Below are positions 44,289 through 52,730 of a stretch of DNA of 64,000 nucleotides, piece after piece (the first letter of the stretch is position 1; each line of letters begins with the position of its first letter). A model generated the notes under the pieces. It searched no databases. It was not told the DNA's origin and was given only the letters and a program-made list of their open reading frames with translations. Location: NCBI GenBank assembly GCA_035628875.1, contig DASPIZ010000016.1:1-64000 (forward strand), given 5' to 3'. This DNA comes from Ohtaekwangia sp035628875. GTDB taxonomy: Bacteria; Bacteroidota; Bacteroidia; Cytophagales; Cyclobacteriaceae. The translations under genes were made by a program, and so were the position numbers.

Positions 44289-45404
44289 TTACTGTAAAAA
44301 TTTTTTTACATCCACATAAGGAAGATTAAAAGCGTCGGCTACGGCTTTATACACAACTTCACCGTGTATTATGTTAAGCCCACAACGCAATTCAAGATTT
44401 TCCTGACAAGCTTTTTGCCATCCTGAATTTGCCAGGCGTATAGCATAAGGAAGCGTTGCATTGGTAAGCGCAAGCGTTGAAGTGTAGGGTACAGCTCCCG
44501 GCATGTTAGCAACACAATAATGTACTACATCATCGATAACATAAGTGGGATCTTCGTGCGTAGTTGGTCTGCATGTTTCAATACAGCCACCTTGATCGAC
44601 TGCCACATCAACCAGTACCGTTCCGGCGCGCATCGTTTTTAACATATCGCGTGTAATGAGTTGGGGCGCTTTGGCTCCGGGAATCAAAACGCCACCGATA
44701 ATAAGGTCGGCATCTTTTACCATCTCACGGATGGTGTATTCATTTGAAACTACAGTGTGTACATTTTTTGGCATTACATCATCGAGATACCGTAGCCGGT
44801 TAATATTTACGTCCAGTATGGTCACATCGGCACCCATACCGGCAGCAATTTTAGCGGCGTTGGTGCCGACTATTCCTCCACCGAGAATAATTACTTTAGC
44901 AGGTTTTACACCGGGTACGCCACCCAATAGAATGCCACGACCCTTCAGCGGCTTTTCAAGATATTTGGCGCCTTCCTGAATTGCCATTCTTCCAGCCACT
45001 TCTGACATTGGAACAAGTAGTGGTAAACTGCCATCAGAACGCTCCACGGTTTCATAAGCCAGGCATATGGCTTCGCGTTCAATCATGGCGTGTGCAAGTG
45101 GTTCATAAGAAGCGAAATGAAAATAAGTGAAGACGAGTTGACCTTTCTTAATGAGCTTATACTCAATATCAATAGGCTCTTTTACCTTGATAATCATATC
45201 AGCGCGGGCATACACTTCAGCGGCTTCTGTTATTATGGACGCACCGGCCAACGCATAATCTTCATCACTATATCCACTGGCAACTCCGGCAGCATGCTGG
45301 ATATAAACAGTATGTCCTCGTTTTACAAATTCTTGCGTGCCGGCAGGGGTGAGTGCGACTCGATTTTCGTTATTCTTTATTTCTTTCGGTACACCGATGA
45401 TCAT
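44289..45404 (-). CDS. ald: Alanine dehydrogenase
   Basis: NAD-dependent interconversion of alanine and pyruvate plus ammonia. The 371-residue protein starts MIIGVPKEIKNNENRVALTP as in the family, has KVKEPIDIEYKLI near residue 74 with the active-site Lys, the NAD-binding ILGGGIVGTNAAKIAAG near 172 and the C-terminal PGAVPYTSTLALTNATLP. Intact length. Convergent with the HsdR-N gene (4 bp between stops). Confidence 0.95.
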   Translation of the reverse strand: MIIGVPKEIKNNENRVALTPAGTQEFVKRGHTVYIQHAAGVASGYSDEDYALAGASIITEAAEVYARADMIIKVKEPIDIEYKLIKKGQLVFTYFHFASYEPLAHAMIEREAICLAYETVERSDGSLPLLVPMSEVAGRMAIQEGAKYLEKPLKGRGILLGGVPGVKPAKVIILGGGIVGTNAAKIAAGMGADVTILDVNINRLRYLDDVMPKNVHTVVSNEYTIREMVKDADLIIGGVLIPGAKAPQLITRDMLKTMRAGTVLVDVAVDQGGCIETCRPTTHEDPTYVIDDVVHYCVANMPGAVPYTSTLALTNATLPYAIRLANSGWQKACQENLELRCGLNIIHGEVVYKAVADAFNLPYVDVKKFLQ

Positions 45405-45707
45405 ACATAAATATTTAGTGGCGTAAATATAGCAGGCTTGCCTATTAATCGTTAGTTAGGTAAATTGTTTTTTTTACCGATTGAAGGATTATAGTTTGTT
45501 TATCTCCCATGCCAGTGCTGAACAGGAGATAAAACCTAAAGGTGCTGAATAACAATATTAGCGATCACTATGAAAGCAATTTAGATACCCAATACTTCGA
45601 ACTTTGCAAGTCGTTCGTCCTAAGGAGAGGAGAAAACGTTAACGACAAGTGCAACAGTTTAAAGTCAGAATAACCCATAACACCGTACGGCCATTGATTA
45701 TTGTGTT

Positions 45708-45737
45708 TTTGAAAGTAATTCTGATTTTCTATTTTTG
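45708..45737 (+). promoter_or_regulatory. Probable promoter of the fused E1 dehydrogenase gene
   Basis: TTTG (45708-45711) and TATTTTTG (45730-45737) are 18 bases apart and fit the Bacteroidota -33/-7 pattern. Transcription would start about 28 bases before the gene. The rest of the 367-bp gap between ald and this gene shows nothing recognisable. Confidence 0.6.
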
Positions 45738-45771
45738 ACCTAACACGTGTTTACCCTTAAAGAAAAACGAT

Positions 45772-48186
45772 TTGAGTGCTATAAAAGAAGCGAAGACAAA
45801 ATACTCCCAGGCCAGGGTTAAAGAAATTCTTGCCGATTTCCGCCTGGCAGTAGAGAGTCGTGAAGCCAGTGTAATCGGGCGCAAAGAGGTTTTTATGGGA
45901 AAAGCCAAATTTGGAATATTTGGTGATGGCAAAGAATTGGCCCAGATCGCAATGGCGAAAGTTTTTAAAGAAGGCGATTTTAGATCAGGCTATTACCGTG
46001 ATCAGACTTTTATGTTTGCGATCGGAGAATTAACGATACAACAGTTTTTCGCTCAACTATATGCCCATACCGATCTTGAAGCAGATCCATCAACAGCGGG
46101 GCGATTAATGACCGGGCATTTCGGTACACGTACGCTGGATGAACACGGAAATTTTCGGGACCTGACGAAAATAAAAAATAGTAGCGCTGATATTTCGCCG
46201 ACTGCAGGACAGATGCCAAGATTATTGGGATTGGCTTACGCATCTAAGTTATATCGTGAAAATCCGGAGTTGAAAGACTGTACGCAGTTTTCAAATAACG
46301 GAGATGAGATTGCTTTTGGTACCATTGGCAATGCATCGACTTCCGAAGGCATGTTTTTCGAAGCCATCAATGCGGCCGGCGTACTTCAGGTGCCGATGCT
46401 TACTTCTATTTGGGATGATGGCTATGGTATTTCAGTCCCGCAGGAATTCCATACCACGAAAGCGAGTATATCAAAAGCACTTGCCGGATTACAACGAACT
46501 GCTTCAGAAAAAGGATTTGAGATTATTAAGGTAAAGGGATGGGATTATCCTGCGCTTATTGAAGCATACCAGAAGGCAGAAAAAATATGCCGCGAAGAAC
46601 ATGTTCCCGTATTGCTTCATGTCGAAGAGATGACGCAGCCGCAAGGACATTCTACGTCCGGTTCTCACGAAAGGTATAAATCGAAAGAACGCCTGGCGTG
46701 GGAAGCTGAATATGATTGCGTCCGTAAAATGCGGGAGTGGATTATCGATGAAGTTATGGTTCTCCCGGAAGAGGTAGAAGCGATTGAACAGGAGGCCAGA
46801 AAAGTGGCCAAAGATTCACGCGACCGTGCATGGCGTGCTTTCATGAATGACGTAAAAAAAGATCAGCAGATCATTTTGCAAATTCTCTCGAAGGCTGAGC
46901 AGGAAAGCGAACATCGCGCAGCATTAGAAGAATTAAAAAATGAATTGCGCTCAGCTGTTAATCCAACCAGGCTCGAGACCATGAAGGCGGCTAAACGCGC
47001 GCTCAGAACGATGCGATATGAGAATAATTCCCCAAAGCAAGACCTTCTTGCCTGGCTGAAATTTGCAGAGAAAGATAATTATGATCGATACAGTTCTCAC
47101 TTGTATAGTCAGTCGGAACACGCTGCTTTGAATGTCGAAGCTGTCGCTCCGGTATACAGGGATAATTCTTCTATTGTAGATGGAAGAGAAGTGCTTCAGG
47201 CTTGTTTCACGGCAGCACTTCAACGTGATCCATTGATCTTTGCGTTAGGAGAAGATGTTGGAAAAATTGGCGATGTAAACCAGGGTTTCGCCGGGCTGCA
47301 GGCGAGATTTGGTGAGCTCCGCGTAACAGATACAGGCATTCGCGAATGTACGATCATTGGTCAGGGCATAGGCGCGGCGTTGCGCGGCTTAAGGCCAATT
47401 GCTGAGATACAGTATCTTGATTATTTTATTTATGCGTTGGCTACCTTGTCGGATGACCTGGCTTGTTTACAATACAGAACGAAAGGTGGACAGAAGGCAC
47501 CATTGATTATTCGTACGCGAGGTCACCGCCTGGAAGGCGTATGGCATGCGGGATCACAGATCGGGATGTTGATAAACAGTCTTCGTGGAATTTATATTTT
47601 AACGCCGCGAAACATGACGCAGGCTGCGGGGTTCTATAACACCATGTTAAAGTCAGACGATGCTGCTGTGGTTATAGAATGTTTGAATGGTTATCGGCTG
47701 AAGGAACGGATTCCGGATAATATCAATGAGTTCACAGTCCCAATCGGCGTTCCGGAAATTTTGATGGAAGGCGACGATATCACGATCGTTACTTATGGTT
47801 CGATGTGCCGGGTGGTAATGGAAGCGGCAGAAGATCTTCAGCAAATTGGTATTTCATGCGAAGTTATTGACGCGCAAAGTATATTGCCTTTTGATATTCA
47901 TCATAGCATTGTCGAATCGGTAAAGAAAACAAACAGAATTGTTTTTGCTGATGAAGATATTCCGGGAGGAACCACCGCTTTTATGCTGCAGCAAGTACTG
48001 GAGGTACAACAGGGTTATCAATACCTGGATTCCAAACCGGTAACCATTACAGCAAAAGAACATCGTCCTGCCTATGCTTCCGACGGTGATTATTTTTCAA
48101 AACCCAATCCAGAAGAAGTTTTCGAAAAAGTATACCAGGTAATGAGTGAAGCAGACCCCGAAAAATATCCGGCTTTGTATGCTTAA
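45772..48186 (+). CDS. Fused 2-oxoacid dehydrogenase E1 (alpha and beta in one chain)
   Basis: TPP-dependent E1 of a 2-oxoacid dehydrogenase complex, most likely the branched-chain type. The 804 residues join an alpha part (about 1-440; GKELAQIAMAKVFKEGDFRSG, STAGRLMTGHFGTR, FGTIGNASTSEGMFFEAINA) and a beta part (about 475-804; GEDVGKIGDVNQGFAGLQ, TGIRECTIIGQGIGAALRG, ADEDIPGGTTAFMLQ). In many bacteria these are separate subunits. No E2 or E3 gene is near. Start is TTG (SAIKEAKTKYSQ); no ATG is available before the conserved region. Confidence 0.9.
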   Translation: MSAIKEAKTKYSQARVKEILADFRLAVESREASVIGRKEVFMGKAKFGIFGDGKELAQIAMAKVFKEGDFRSGYYRDQTFMFAIGELTIQQFFAQLYAHTDLEADPSTAGRLMTGHFGTRTLDEHGNFRDLTKIKNSSADISPTAGQMPRLLGLAYASKLYRENPELKDCTQFSNNGDEIAFGTIGNASTSEGMFFEAINAAGVLQVPMLTSIWDDGYGISVPQEFHTTKASISKALAGLQRTASEKGFEIIKVKGWDYPALIEAYQKAEKICREEHVPVLLHVEEMTQPQGHSTSGSHERYKSKERLAWEAEYDCVRKMREWIIDEVMVLPEEVEAIEQEARKVAKDSRDRAWRAFMNDVKKDQQIILQILSKAEQESEHRAALEELKNELRSAVNPTRLETMKAAKRALRTMRYENNSPKQDLLAWLKFAEKDNYDRYSSHLYSQSEHAALNVEAVAPVYRDNSSIVDGREVLQACFTAALQRDPLIFALGEDVGKIGDVNQGFAGLQARFGELRVTDTGIRECTIIGQGIGAALRGLRPIAEIQYLDYFIYALATLSDDLACLQYRTKGGQKAPLIIRTRGHRLEGVWHAGSQIGMLINSLRGIYILTPRNMTQAAGFYNTMLKSDDAAVVIECLNGYRLKERIPDNINEFTVPIGVPEILMEGDDITIVTYGSMCRVVMEAAEDLQQIGISCEVIDAQSILPFDIHHSIVESVKKTNRIVFADEDIPGGTTAFMLQQVLEVQQGYQYLDSKPVTITAKEHRPAYASDGDYFSKPNPEEVFEKVYQVMSEADPEKYPALYA

Positions 48187-48217
48187 ATTGAATGGATTAT
48201 AAGGGTCTTGTTATTTA

Positions 48218-49096
48218 TTAGCGCTCAATTTGATCTAAACTATTTAAGGGACTTTCTACTGTGTTGCTTACGTGACCAGCCCTGTCGTGAAGAAGAATTT
48301 TTACTTTAAATAAACGATTGCCCAACATCGGAGAGAAACCGGCTGAAGGCATGGCGTAGATTATATTTCCTTCTTTGGGTGTTGTCTCATCGTCCTCGGA
48401 TAACAATGGAACCCTTCCAAAAAAATTATCTCCGCACTCAGGTTGAAAAATAGTTTCCCAGTTAAATTCTTCTTCCTCTTCTCCAACCATTGTAAAAAAT
48501 CTGATTTCAAAATTATAATAGCGAGGATTGGGTTCAATGTAAAATGTATCCGCGATAAGATAATAGGATTTGTTGTTACTTAAGATATATTCATCCAGTA
48601 TCATGTCATCATCAAGTGTTGTACGAAGATCAGCGCTCACGAGGGCCGAATCGATCACATAATTTTTACATTTACCTGGAAATCCATAAAAATCAGGTAA
48701 TGAGATTCGATTGCTCGCAGACTTGGTGGTTATTTTCATGCTGGGCGTAACCGATGCCGGTGTTAATTCGCTAATGGGGTAAAGCTTTGTTCCATCATCG
48801 ACAAAGAATTCGTTTTCATGAAAAGGATAAGATTCAAGCCTGTCTTCTTCGGTAATACCGATTAGTCGATAACGATTTACACCACCGTCATCTGATGCTA
48901 ATCCTAAATCGCCATCGCCGTCCTGAAAAGAGACAACCACGAACAATGTGTCGTCATCAGAAATATCCGGAGAATCTTTAAAGTACCAGTCGACGAATTC
49001 TATCTTGGGTTCTACAGGAAATTCCGGCGGGTTAAAGCAAGACTCAGCAACAAGGCTTAAACAACCAAACAGGATTATATTTTTAAACAGTTTCAT
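48218..49096 (-). CDS. Putative lipoprotein of unknown function
   Basis: The 292-residue protein has a lipoprotein signal (ILFGCLSLVAESC, lipobox cysteine at residue ~20). The mature part is acidic, starting with PEFPVEPKIEFVDWYFKDS and containing DGDGDLGLASDDGG, a calcium-binding-like loop. I recognise similar lipoproteins in Bacteroidota but no function. Divergent from the LuxE-like gene, with only about 35 bp between starts. Confidence 0.8.
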   Translation of the reverse strand: MKLFKNIILFGCLSLVAESCFNPPEFPVEPKIEFVDWYFKDSPDISDDDTLFVVVSFQDGDGDLGLASDDGGVNRYRLIGITEEDRLESYPFHENEFFVDDGTKLYPISELTPASVTPSMKITTKSASNRISLPDFYGFPGKCKNYVIDSALVSADLRTTLDDDMILDEYILSNNKSYYLIADTFYIEPNPRYYNFEIRFFTMVGEEEEEFNWETIFQPECGDNFFGRVPLLSEDDETTPKEGNIIYAMPSAGFSPMLGNRLFKVKILLHDRAGHVSNTVESPLNSLDQIER

Positions 49097-49131
49097 TTTA
49101 TTTGGTTAAAGCGCCCCTTCGATGTTGGTTT

Positions 49132-50169
49132 ATGTACCTCGATTTATTTCTAACTTTGGGCCCGGTTAAGTTAAGTAAACGCTTGGATACTTTTAAAAGT
49201 TTTATTCCGAAATTATACGATTTAAACGACCAGGACTTTCCCAATATTGCATTGGAAGTATTCCGGTTCCAGGCCAGGCACAATCCTGTTTATCGGCAAT
49301 ATGTGCATCATTTGAGGATGAATCCAGATGAAGTTGATCAGCTAAATCAAATTCCTTTTCTGCCCATTACATGCTTTAAAAGTCATACCATTATGACACA
49401 GCAGTGGGAGCCAGTTAGTTTTTTCACAAGCAGCGGCACAACACAACAAAAAGCCAGTAAACATGCGGTATGGGACATGGATTTTTATTTAGACAATGCG
49501 ACAAGGTCCTTTCACCATTTCTTTGGCCCCCTAGAAAATTACCATTTTCTGGCGCTTCTTCCTTCTTATCTGGAACGATCTGGTTCGTCGCTGATCGCCA
49601 TGATCGATTTTTTTATTCGTAAAAGTCAATCGCCTCATTCAGGTTTTTACCTCAGCAACATTGATACCCTATTGTCCGATATAGAAAAATTAAAGCATGA
49701 TGCAAGGCCGACGATCCTATGGGGTGTTTCCTTTGCGTTGCTTGATCTTGCTGACCAGTATGAAATTGATTTAAGCCACTGCCTATTCATGGAAACCGGC
49801 GGCATGAAGGGCCGTAGGAAAGAAATCACCAGGGGAGAGTTACATGCCATTTTGAAACAAAAACTAAATGCAGACAAGATTTTTTCTGAGTATGGCATGA
49901 CGGAATTATTTAGCCAGGCTTATACGAATGGTGGACACATTTTTAAAACGCCGCCCTGGATGAAGGTAATTGGGCGTGATGTTACCGATCCGTTGAGCAA
50001 AGGACTGGTCGAAGAAACAGCCGGTTTAAACGTGATCGATCTGGCTAATTTTGCTACCATTTCATTCATTGAAACGGAGGATATGGGTAAAATTTTCGAC
50101 GGAAATGGCTTTGAAGTACTCGGAAGAATGGATAATTCGGAAGCAAGAGGCTGTAATTTATTGCTTTAA
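49132..50169 (+). CDS. LuxE-like acyl-protein synthetase / acyl transferase
   Basis: The protein (about 345 residues) resembles the LuxE acyl-protein synthetase family, whose members activate fatty acids with ATP in bioluminescence or related acyl transfers. Seen: FFTSSGTTQQKASKHA, the Ser/Thr/Gly-rich AMP-binding loop near residue 100; TILWGVSFALLDLA; and the adenylate-forming-type EYGMTELFSQAY near 255. No LuxC/LuxD is nearby, so bioluminescence is unlikely. The start is uncertain: ATG at 49132, a TTG at 49102, or a later TTG at 49183 downstream of a TAACTTTG promoter-like box (49151). Confidence 0.75.
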   Translation: MYLDLFLTLGPVKLSKRLDTFKSFIPKLYDLNDQDFPNIALEVFRFQARHNPVYRQYVHHLRMNPDEVDQLNQIPFLPITCFKSHTIMTQQWEPVSFFTSSGTTQQKASKHAVWDMDFYLDNATRSFHHFFGPLENYHFLALLPSYLERSGSSLIAMIDFFIRKSQSPHSGFYLSNIDTLLSDIEKLKHDARPTILWGVSFALLDLADQYEIDLSHCLFMETGGMKGRRKEITRGELHAILKQKLNADKIFSEYGMTELFSQAYTNGGHIFKTPPWMKVIGRDVTDPLSKGLVEETAGLNVIDLANFATISFIETEDMGKIFDGNGFEVLGRMDNSEARGCNLLL

Positions 50170-50213
50170 TTGCCGAATTTAAGCGTTTTGACCCTTTTAG
50201 GACACCAAGCGAA

Positions 50214-50244
50214 TTTGAATTCTCGTTAAAGAATTATATTTTTG
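50214..50244 (+). promoter_or_regulatory. Promoter of the small lipoprotein gene
   Basis: TTTG at 50214-50217 and TATTTTTG at 50237-50244 with exactly 19 bases between: a perfect match to the Bacteroidota -33/-7 consensus. Transcription would begin near 50251, about 15 bases before the ATG. Confidence 0.75.
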
Positions 50245-50265
50245 TTATATACCAAAGCCTCCACG

Positions 50266-50385
50266 ATGAAAAAAGTATTAGTTTTTATTGCGTTAGCAGC
50301 TTTCGTTTCAGCTTGCAGCCAGTATACCTGCCCGACGTACAGCAAGAAAGAAGCACCAAAGCAAGTTGTCGAGCAAAAGATTTAA
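50266..50385 (+). CDS. Small lipoprotein, 39 residues
   Basis: ATG-initiated frame of 39 codons: MKKVLVFIALAAFVSACSQ is a lipoprotein signal with lipobox FVSAC (Cys at residue 17), leaving a mature peptide of about 23 residues (CSQYTCPTYSKKE and on). The CPTYS segment is a pattern I recall in short Bacteroidota lipoproteins. A perfect promoter lies directly upstream. The gene was too short for usual annotation cut-offs. Function unknown. Confidence 0.8.
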   Translation: MKKVLVFIALAAFVSACSQYTCPTYSKKEAPKQVVEQKI

Positions 50386-50386
50386 G

Positions 50387-51538
50387 TTACAGGTACTTCT
50401 CTACATCCTGTTGAGATATATCTTCCGAACTCATAATAACAAGTCGTTCTACAACATTGCGCAATTCGCGGATGTTGCCAGTCCAATTATGATTTTGCAA
50501 GGCCTTTAACGCGAGTGGTTGAATCGTTTTCTTTTTCGAACCATATTCTTCCGCAATATTATCCAGGAACCGGTCTACCAAAAGGGGGATATCTTCTTTT
50601 CTGTCATTGAGAGAAGGTACTTTAATTACAATGACGCTTAACCGGTGATACAAATCCTCCCGGAACCTGTTCTCTTCAATCTCTTTCTTTAAGTCTTTAT
50701 TGGTGGCTGCAATTACGCGTACGTTTACAGCGATTTCTTTATCACCACCCACCCGTGTTATTTTATTTTCCTGAAGAGCCCGTAGTACTTTCGCCTGTGC
50801 TGAAAGGCTCATGTCACCGATTTCATCCAGGAACAAGCTGCCATTTTCGGCCAATTCAAATTTGCCAAGACGTTGTTTGATCGCCGATGTAAACGATCCT
50901 TTTTCATGCCCGAAAAGTTCACTTTCGATGAGTTCGGATGGAATAGCGGCGCAGTTTACTTCAATGAGTGGACCGCCTGAGCGTTTACTGCTTTCATGGA
51001 GCCACCTTGCAACCAATTCTTTCCCACTTCCATTAGGACCGGTTACAAGCACACGGGCATCGGTAGGAGCCACCTTTTCAATCATCTCTTTTACCGTGGT
51101 GATCCCTGCCGACTCACCAACCATTTCGAATTTTTTGTGGATCTTCTTCTTTAGCGTCTTTGTCTCTTTCACCAGTGTGGATTTGTCAAGCGCATTGCGT
51201 AAGGTGATTTCCAGCCGTCCGAGGTCAAAAGGCTTTTGAAGAAAATCAAATGCTCCTTTCTTTACTGCCTCCACAGCAACATCGATAGTTCCGTGAGCCG
51301 AAATAATAATAAAGTGTGTCGGTATGCCCGCTTCTTTTGCTTTCTCAAGTACCTCTAATCCATCCATTTTTGGCATCTTGATGTCGCAGAGACAAAGATC
51401 GAAGCTTCCTTGTTCTAATTTCTTAAAACCCTCCTGACCATCAGCAGCCTCTTCTACGTCATGGCTTTTATCTTCCAGAATCTCTTTCAGAATAGCGCGT
51501 ATCTTATTGTCATCTTCAATTACCAGGATTTTTGACAT
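50387..51538 (-). CDS. NtrC-family response regulator without DNA-binding domain
   Basis: The 383-residue protein has a receiver domain (residues 1-120, phospho-acceptor Asp in CLCDIKMPKMDG near 52) and a AAA+ sigma-54 activator domain (VLVTGPNGSGKELVARWL Walker A, SELFGHEKGSFTSA, FLDEIGDMS Walker B, arginine-finger region RFREDLYHRLSV). The chain ends at residue 383, right after the AAA+ lid, so the C-terminal Fis-type helix-turn-helix is missing. The sigma-54 contact loop reads GSFTSA instead of GAFTGA. Similar short forms exist in Bacteroidota, so this looks like a family, not a truncation. No histidine kinase is adjacent. Confidence 0.92.
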   Translation of the reverse strand: MSKILVIEDDNKIRAILKEILEDKSHDVEEAADGQEGFKKLEQGSFDLCLCDIKMPKMDGLEVLEKAKEAGIPTHFIIISAHGTIDVAVEAVKKGAFDFLQKPFDLGRLEITLRNALDKSTLVKETKTLKKKIHKKFEMVGESAGITTVKEMIEKVAPTDARVLVTGPNGSGKELVARWLHESSKRSGGPLIEVNCAAIPSELIESELFGHEKGSFTSAIKQRLGKFELAENGSLFLDEIGDMSLSAQAKVLRALQENKITRVGGDKEIAVNVRVIAATNKDLKKEIEENRFREDLYHRLSVIVIKVPSLNDRKEDIPLLVDRFLDNIAEEYGSKKKTIQPLALKALQNHNWTGNIRELRNVVERLVIMSSEDISQQDVEKYL

Positions 51539-51578
51539 CTAATCTTGTGTTTAATTTAAAATTACCATCAATGTCCTT

Positions 51579-51638
51579 ATAACCCGCGCCTCCGAAGAGG
51601 AAAGGGTGAGGCGATAAACCTGCTTAACTAAACGACAT
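51579..51638. repeat. Dispersed element, second copy (single arm)
   Basis: CTCCGAAGAGGAAAGGGTGA then GGCGATAAACC and GCTTAACTAAACGACAT (51622-51638). The last 17 bases and the GGGTGAGGC segment match the element at 36265-36349, but no left arm is present. Relative to the upstream regulator gene it begins about 40 bp after the start. Confidence 0.65.
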
Positions 51639-51692
51639 CGAATTGTATACTCAGAATAACCTTATTAGCTTAGTTTGAACTGTCTAAAATAT

Positions 51693-51726
51693 AAAAACCT
51701 GTGAGTTTTATAAACTACAGGTTTTT
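51693..51726 (-). terminator. Rho-independent terminator of rnpB
   Basis: A perfect ten-base stem (AAAAACCTGT/ACAGGTTTTT) with further pairing inside (AGTTTTATAAACT) directly follows the RNase P RNA 3' end on the minus strand. Confidence 0.85.
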
Positions 51727-51729
51727 AAA

Positions 51730-52125
51730 AGCGCAAGTTTGTAAGCCGGGTTCTGTCCTCGTAAAGAGTCCTTACCATTTATCTGGTCCTGACTTCACAG
51801 TCAGGATCTATCAGTCTACCCATCCTGAAATCTGCCGAAGCAGATTATTTGAGCAAAACTCCCGGGGGATCAGGACTTATTTGACCTTTCAACGTGTAAG
51901 GTTTACCATGCGTGTTCCGTCGCCGGATCACCGGTGAGCTCTTACCTCACCTTTTCACCTTTTCCCTTTCCGAATAAATCGGTCAAGGTAGTTTGTTTTC
52001 TGTGGCACTGTCTGTCCCTCCTGGCTTTAACCGGAAAGGCCTTCCCGTTAGGAAGTACACTTGCTCGTGTTGCCCGGACTTTCCTCCCCACTGATAAACA
52101 GCGAGGCGGTAAGGCAACTTGCGCT
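51730..52125 (-). ncRNA. rnpB: RNase P RNA, class A
   Basis: Ribozyme that matures tRNA 5' ends. On the minus strand the conserved core GAGGAAAGTCCGGGC (5' part) and GACAGAACCCGGCTTAC (3' part) are both present. The ends pair perfectly over ten bases (AGCGCAAGTT with AACTTGCGCT) as stem P1, which fixes the limits. About 396 nt, normal for bacterial class A. Followed by a strong terminator. Its length and conserved blocks leave little doubt. Confidence 0.95.
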
Positions 52126-52220
52126 GTAAACTTAATCAATTTTGAAGTAGCAAAGTTTCCATCAAAGGGATAATAGATTAATATCATCAAAACACTTTTA
52201 ACAGCGTCAGGCCACCATTA

Positions 52221-52619
52221 CTAATGAATGTCCTTTCCTGTCAGTTTCAATTCATATTGATCAGCAAGTTGCGCGACTTCCTGTAACATTTCTTTCAGTT
52301 GATCTTCACTGGCAGCAGATGTGATGCATGAGGCCTCAACTTTGAGAAATCCATCTTCCAATACAAATTTGCTATAATCGAAACGCGCATTCTGTTCCAA
52401 TAGGTTTTTAAAATCCAGCTTGCCATCATCTTCACAAATTTTAGAACTGAAAATAGCACGATCTCGCCCGGATACAACGCTCTTCTGTTGTAAGGCAAGA
52501 ACAGTTTGAAACCGGCTACCGTTCAATGGTACTACCACTACTGATTTTGTATGATCGTAGTCTGTGTACTGGCCACCTATTTGTTCAGCATATTGCTGCA
52601 GATGTTTCATAATATCCAT
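52221..52619 (-). CDS. Conserved protein of unknown function
   Basis: The 132-residue protein has no signal peptide or membrane segment. N-terminal HLQQYAEQIGGQYTDYDHTK and a C-terminal acidic helix (SEDQLKEMLQEVAQLADQYE) suggest an alpha/beta fold like small chaperone or YbjN-type proteins, but I cannot assign a family. Start has two possible Met codons three residues apart. Lies between rnpB and the DUF2279 gene, all minus strand. Confidence 0.7.
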   Translation of the reverse strand: MDIMKHLQQYAEQIGGQYTDYDHTKSVVVVPLNGSRFQTVLALQQKSVVSGRDRAIFSSKICEDDGKLDFKNLLEQNARFDYSKFVLEDGFLKVEASCITSAASEDQLKEMLQEVAQLADQYELKLTGKDIH

Positions 52620-52730
52620 AATGAGGCTGTTTAATCTAAACGGAAGTTATGAAATAAGCGGCTATAAGAAAAGCATTAAATTGGTTATGAGAGAAATAAG
52701 TGAAGCTCCAGCCGTCGACCCGGCTTTACG

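Noticed and set aside
49132..50169. Bioluminescence operon
   Set aside because: Only a LuxE-like gene is present; no luxA, luxB, luxC or luxD.
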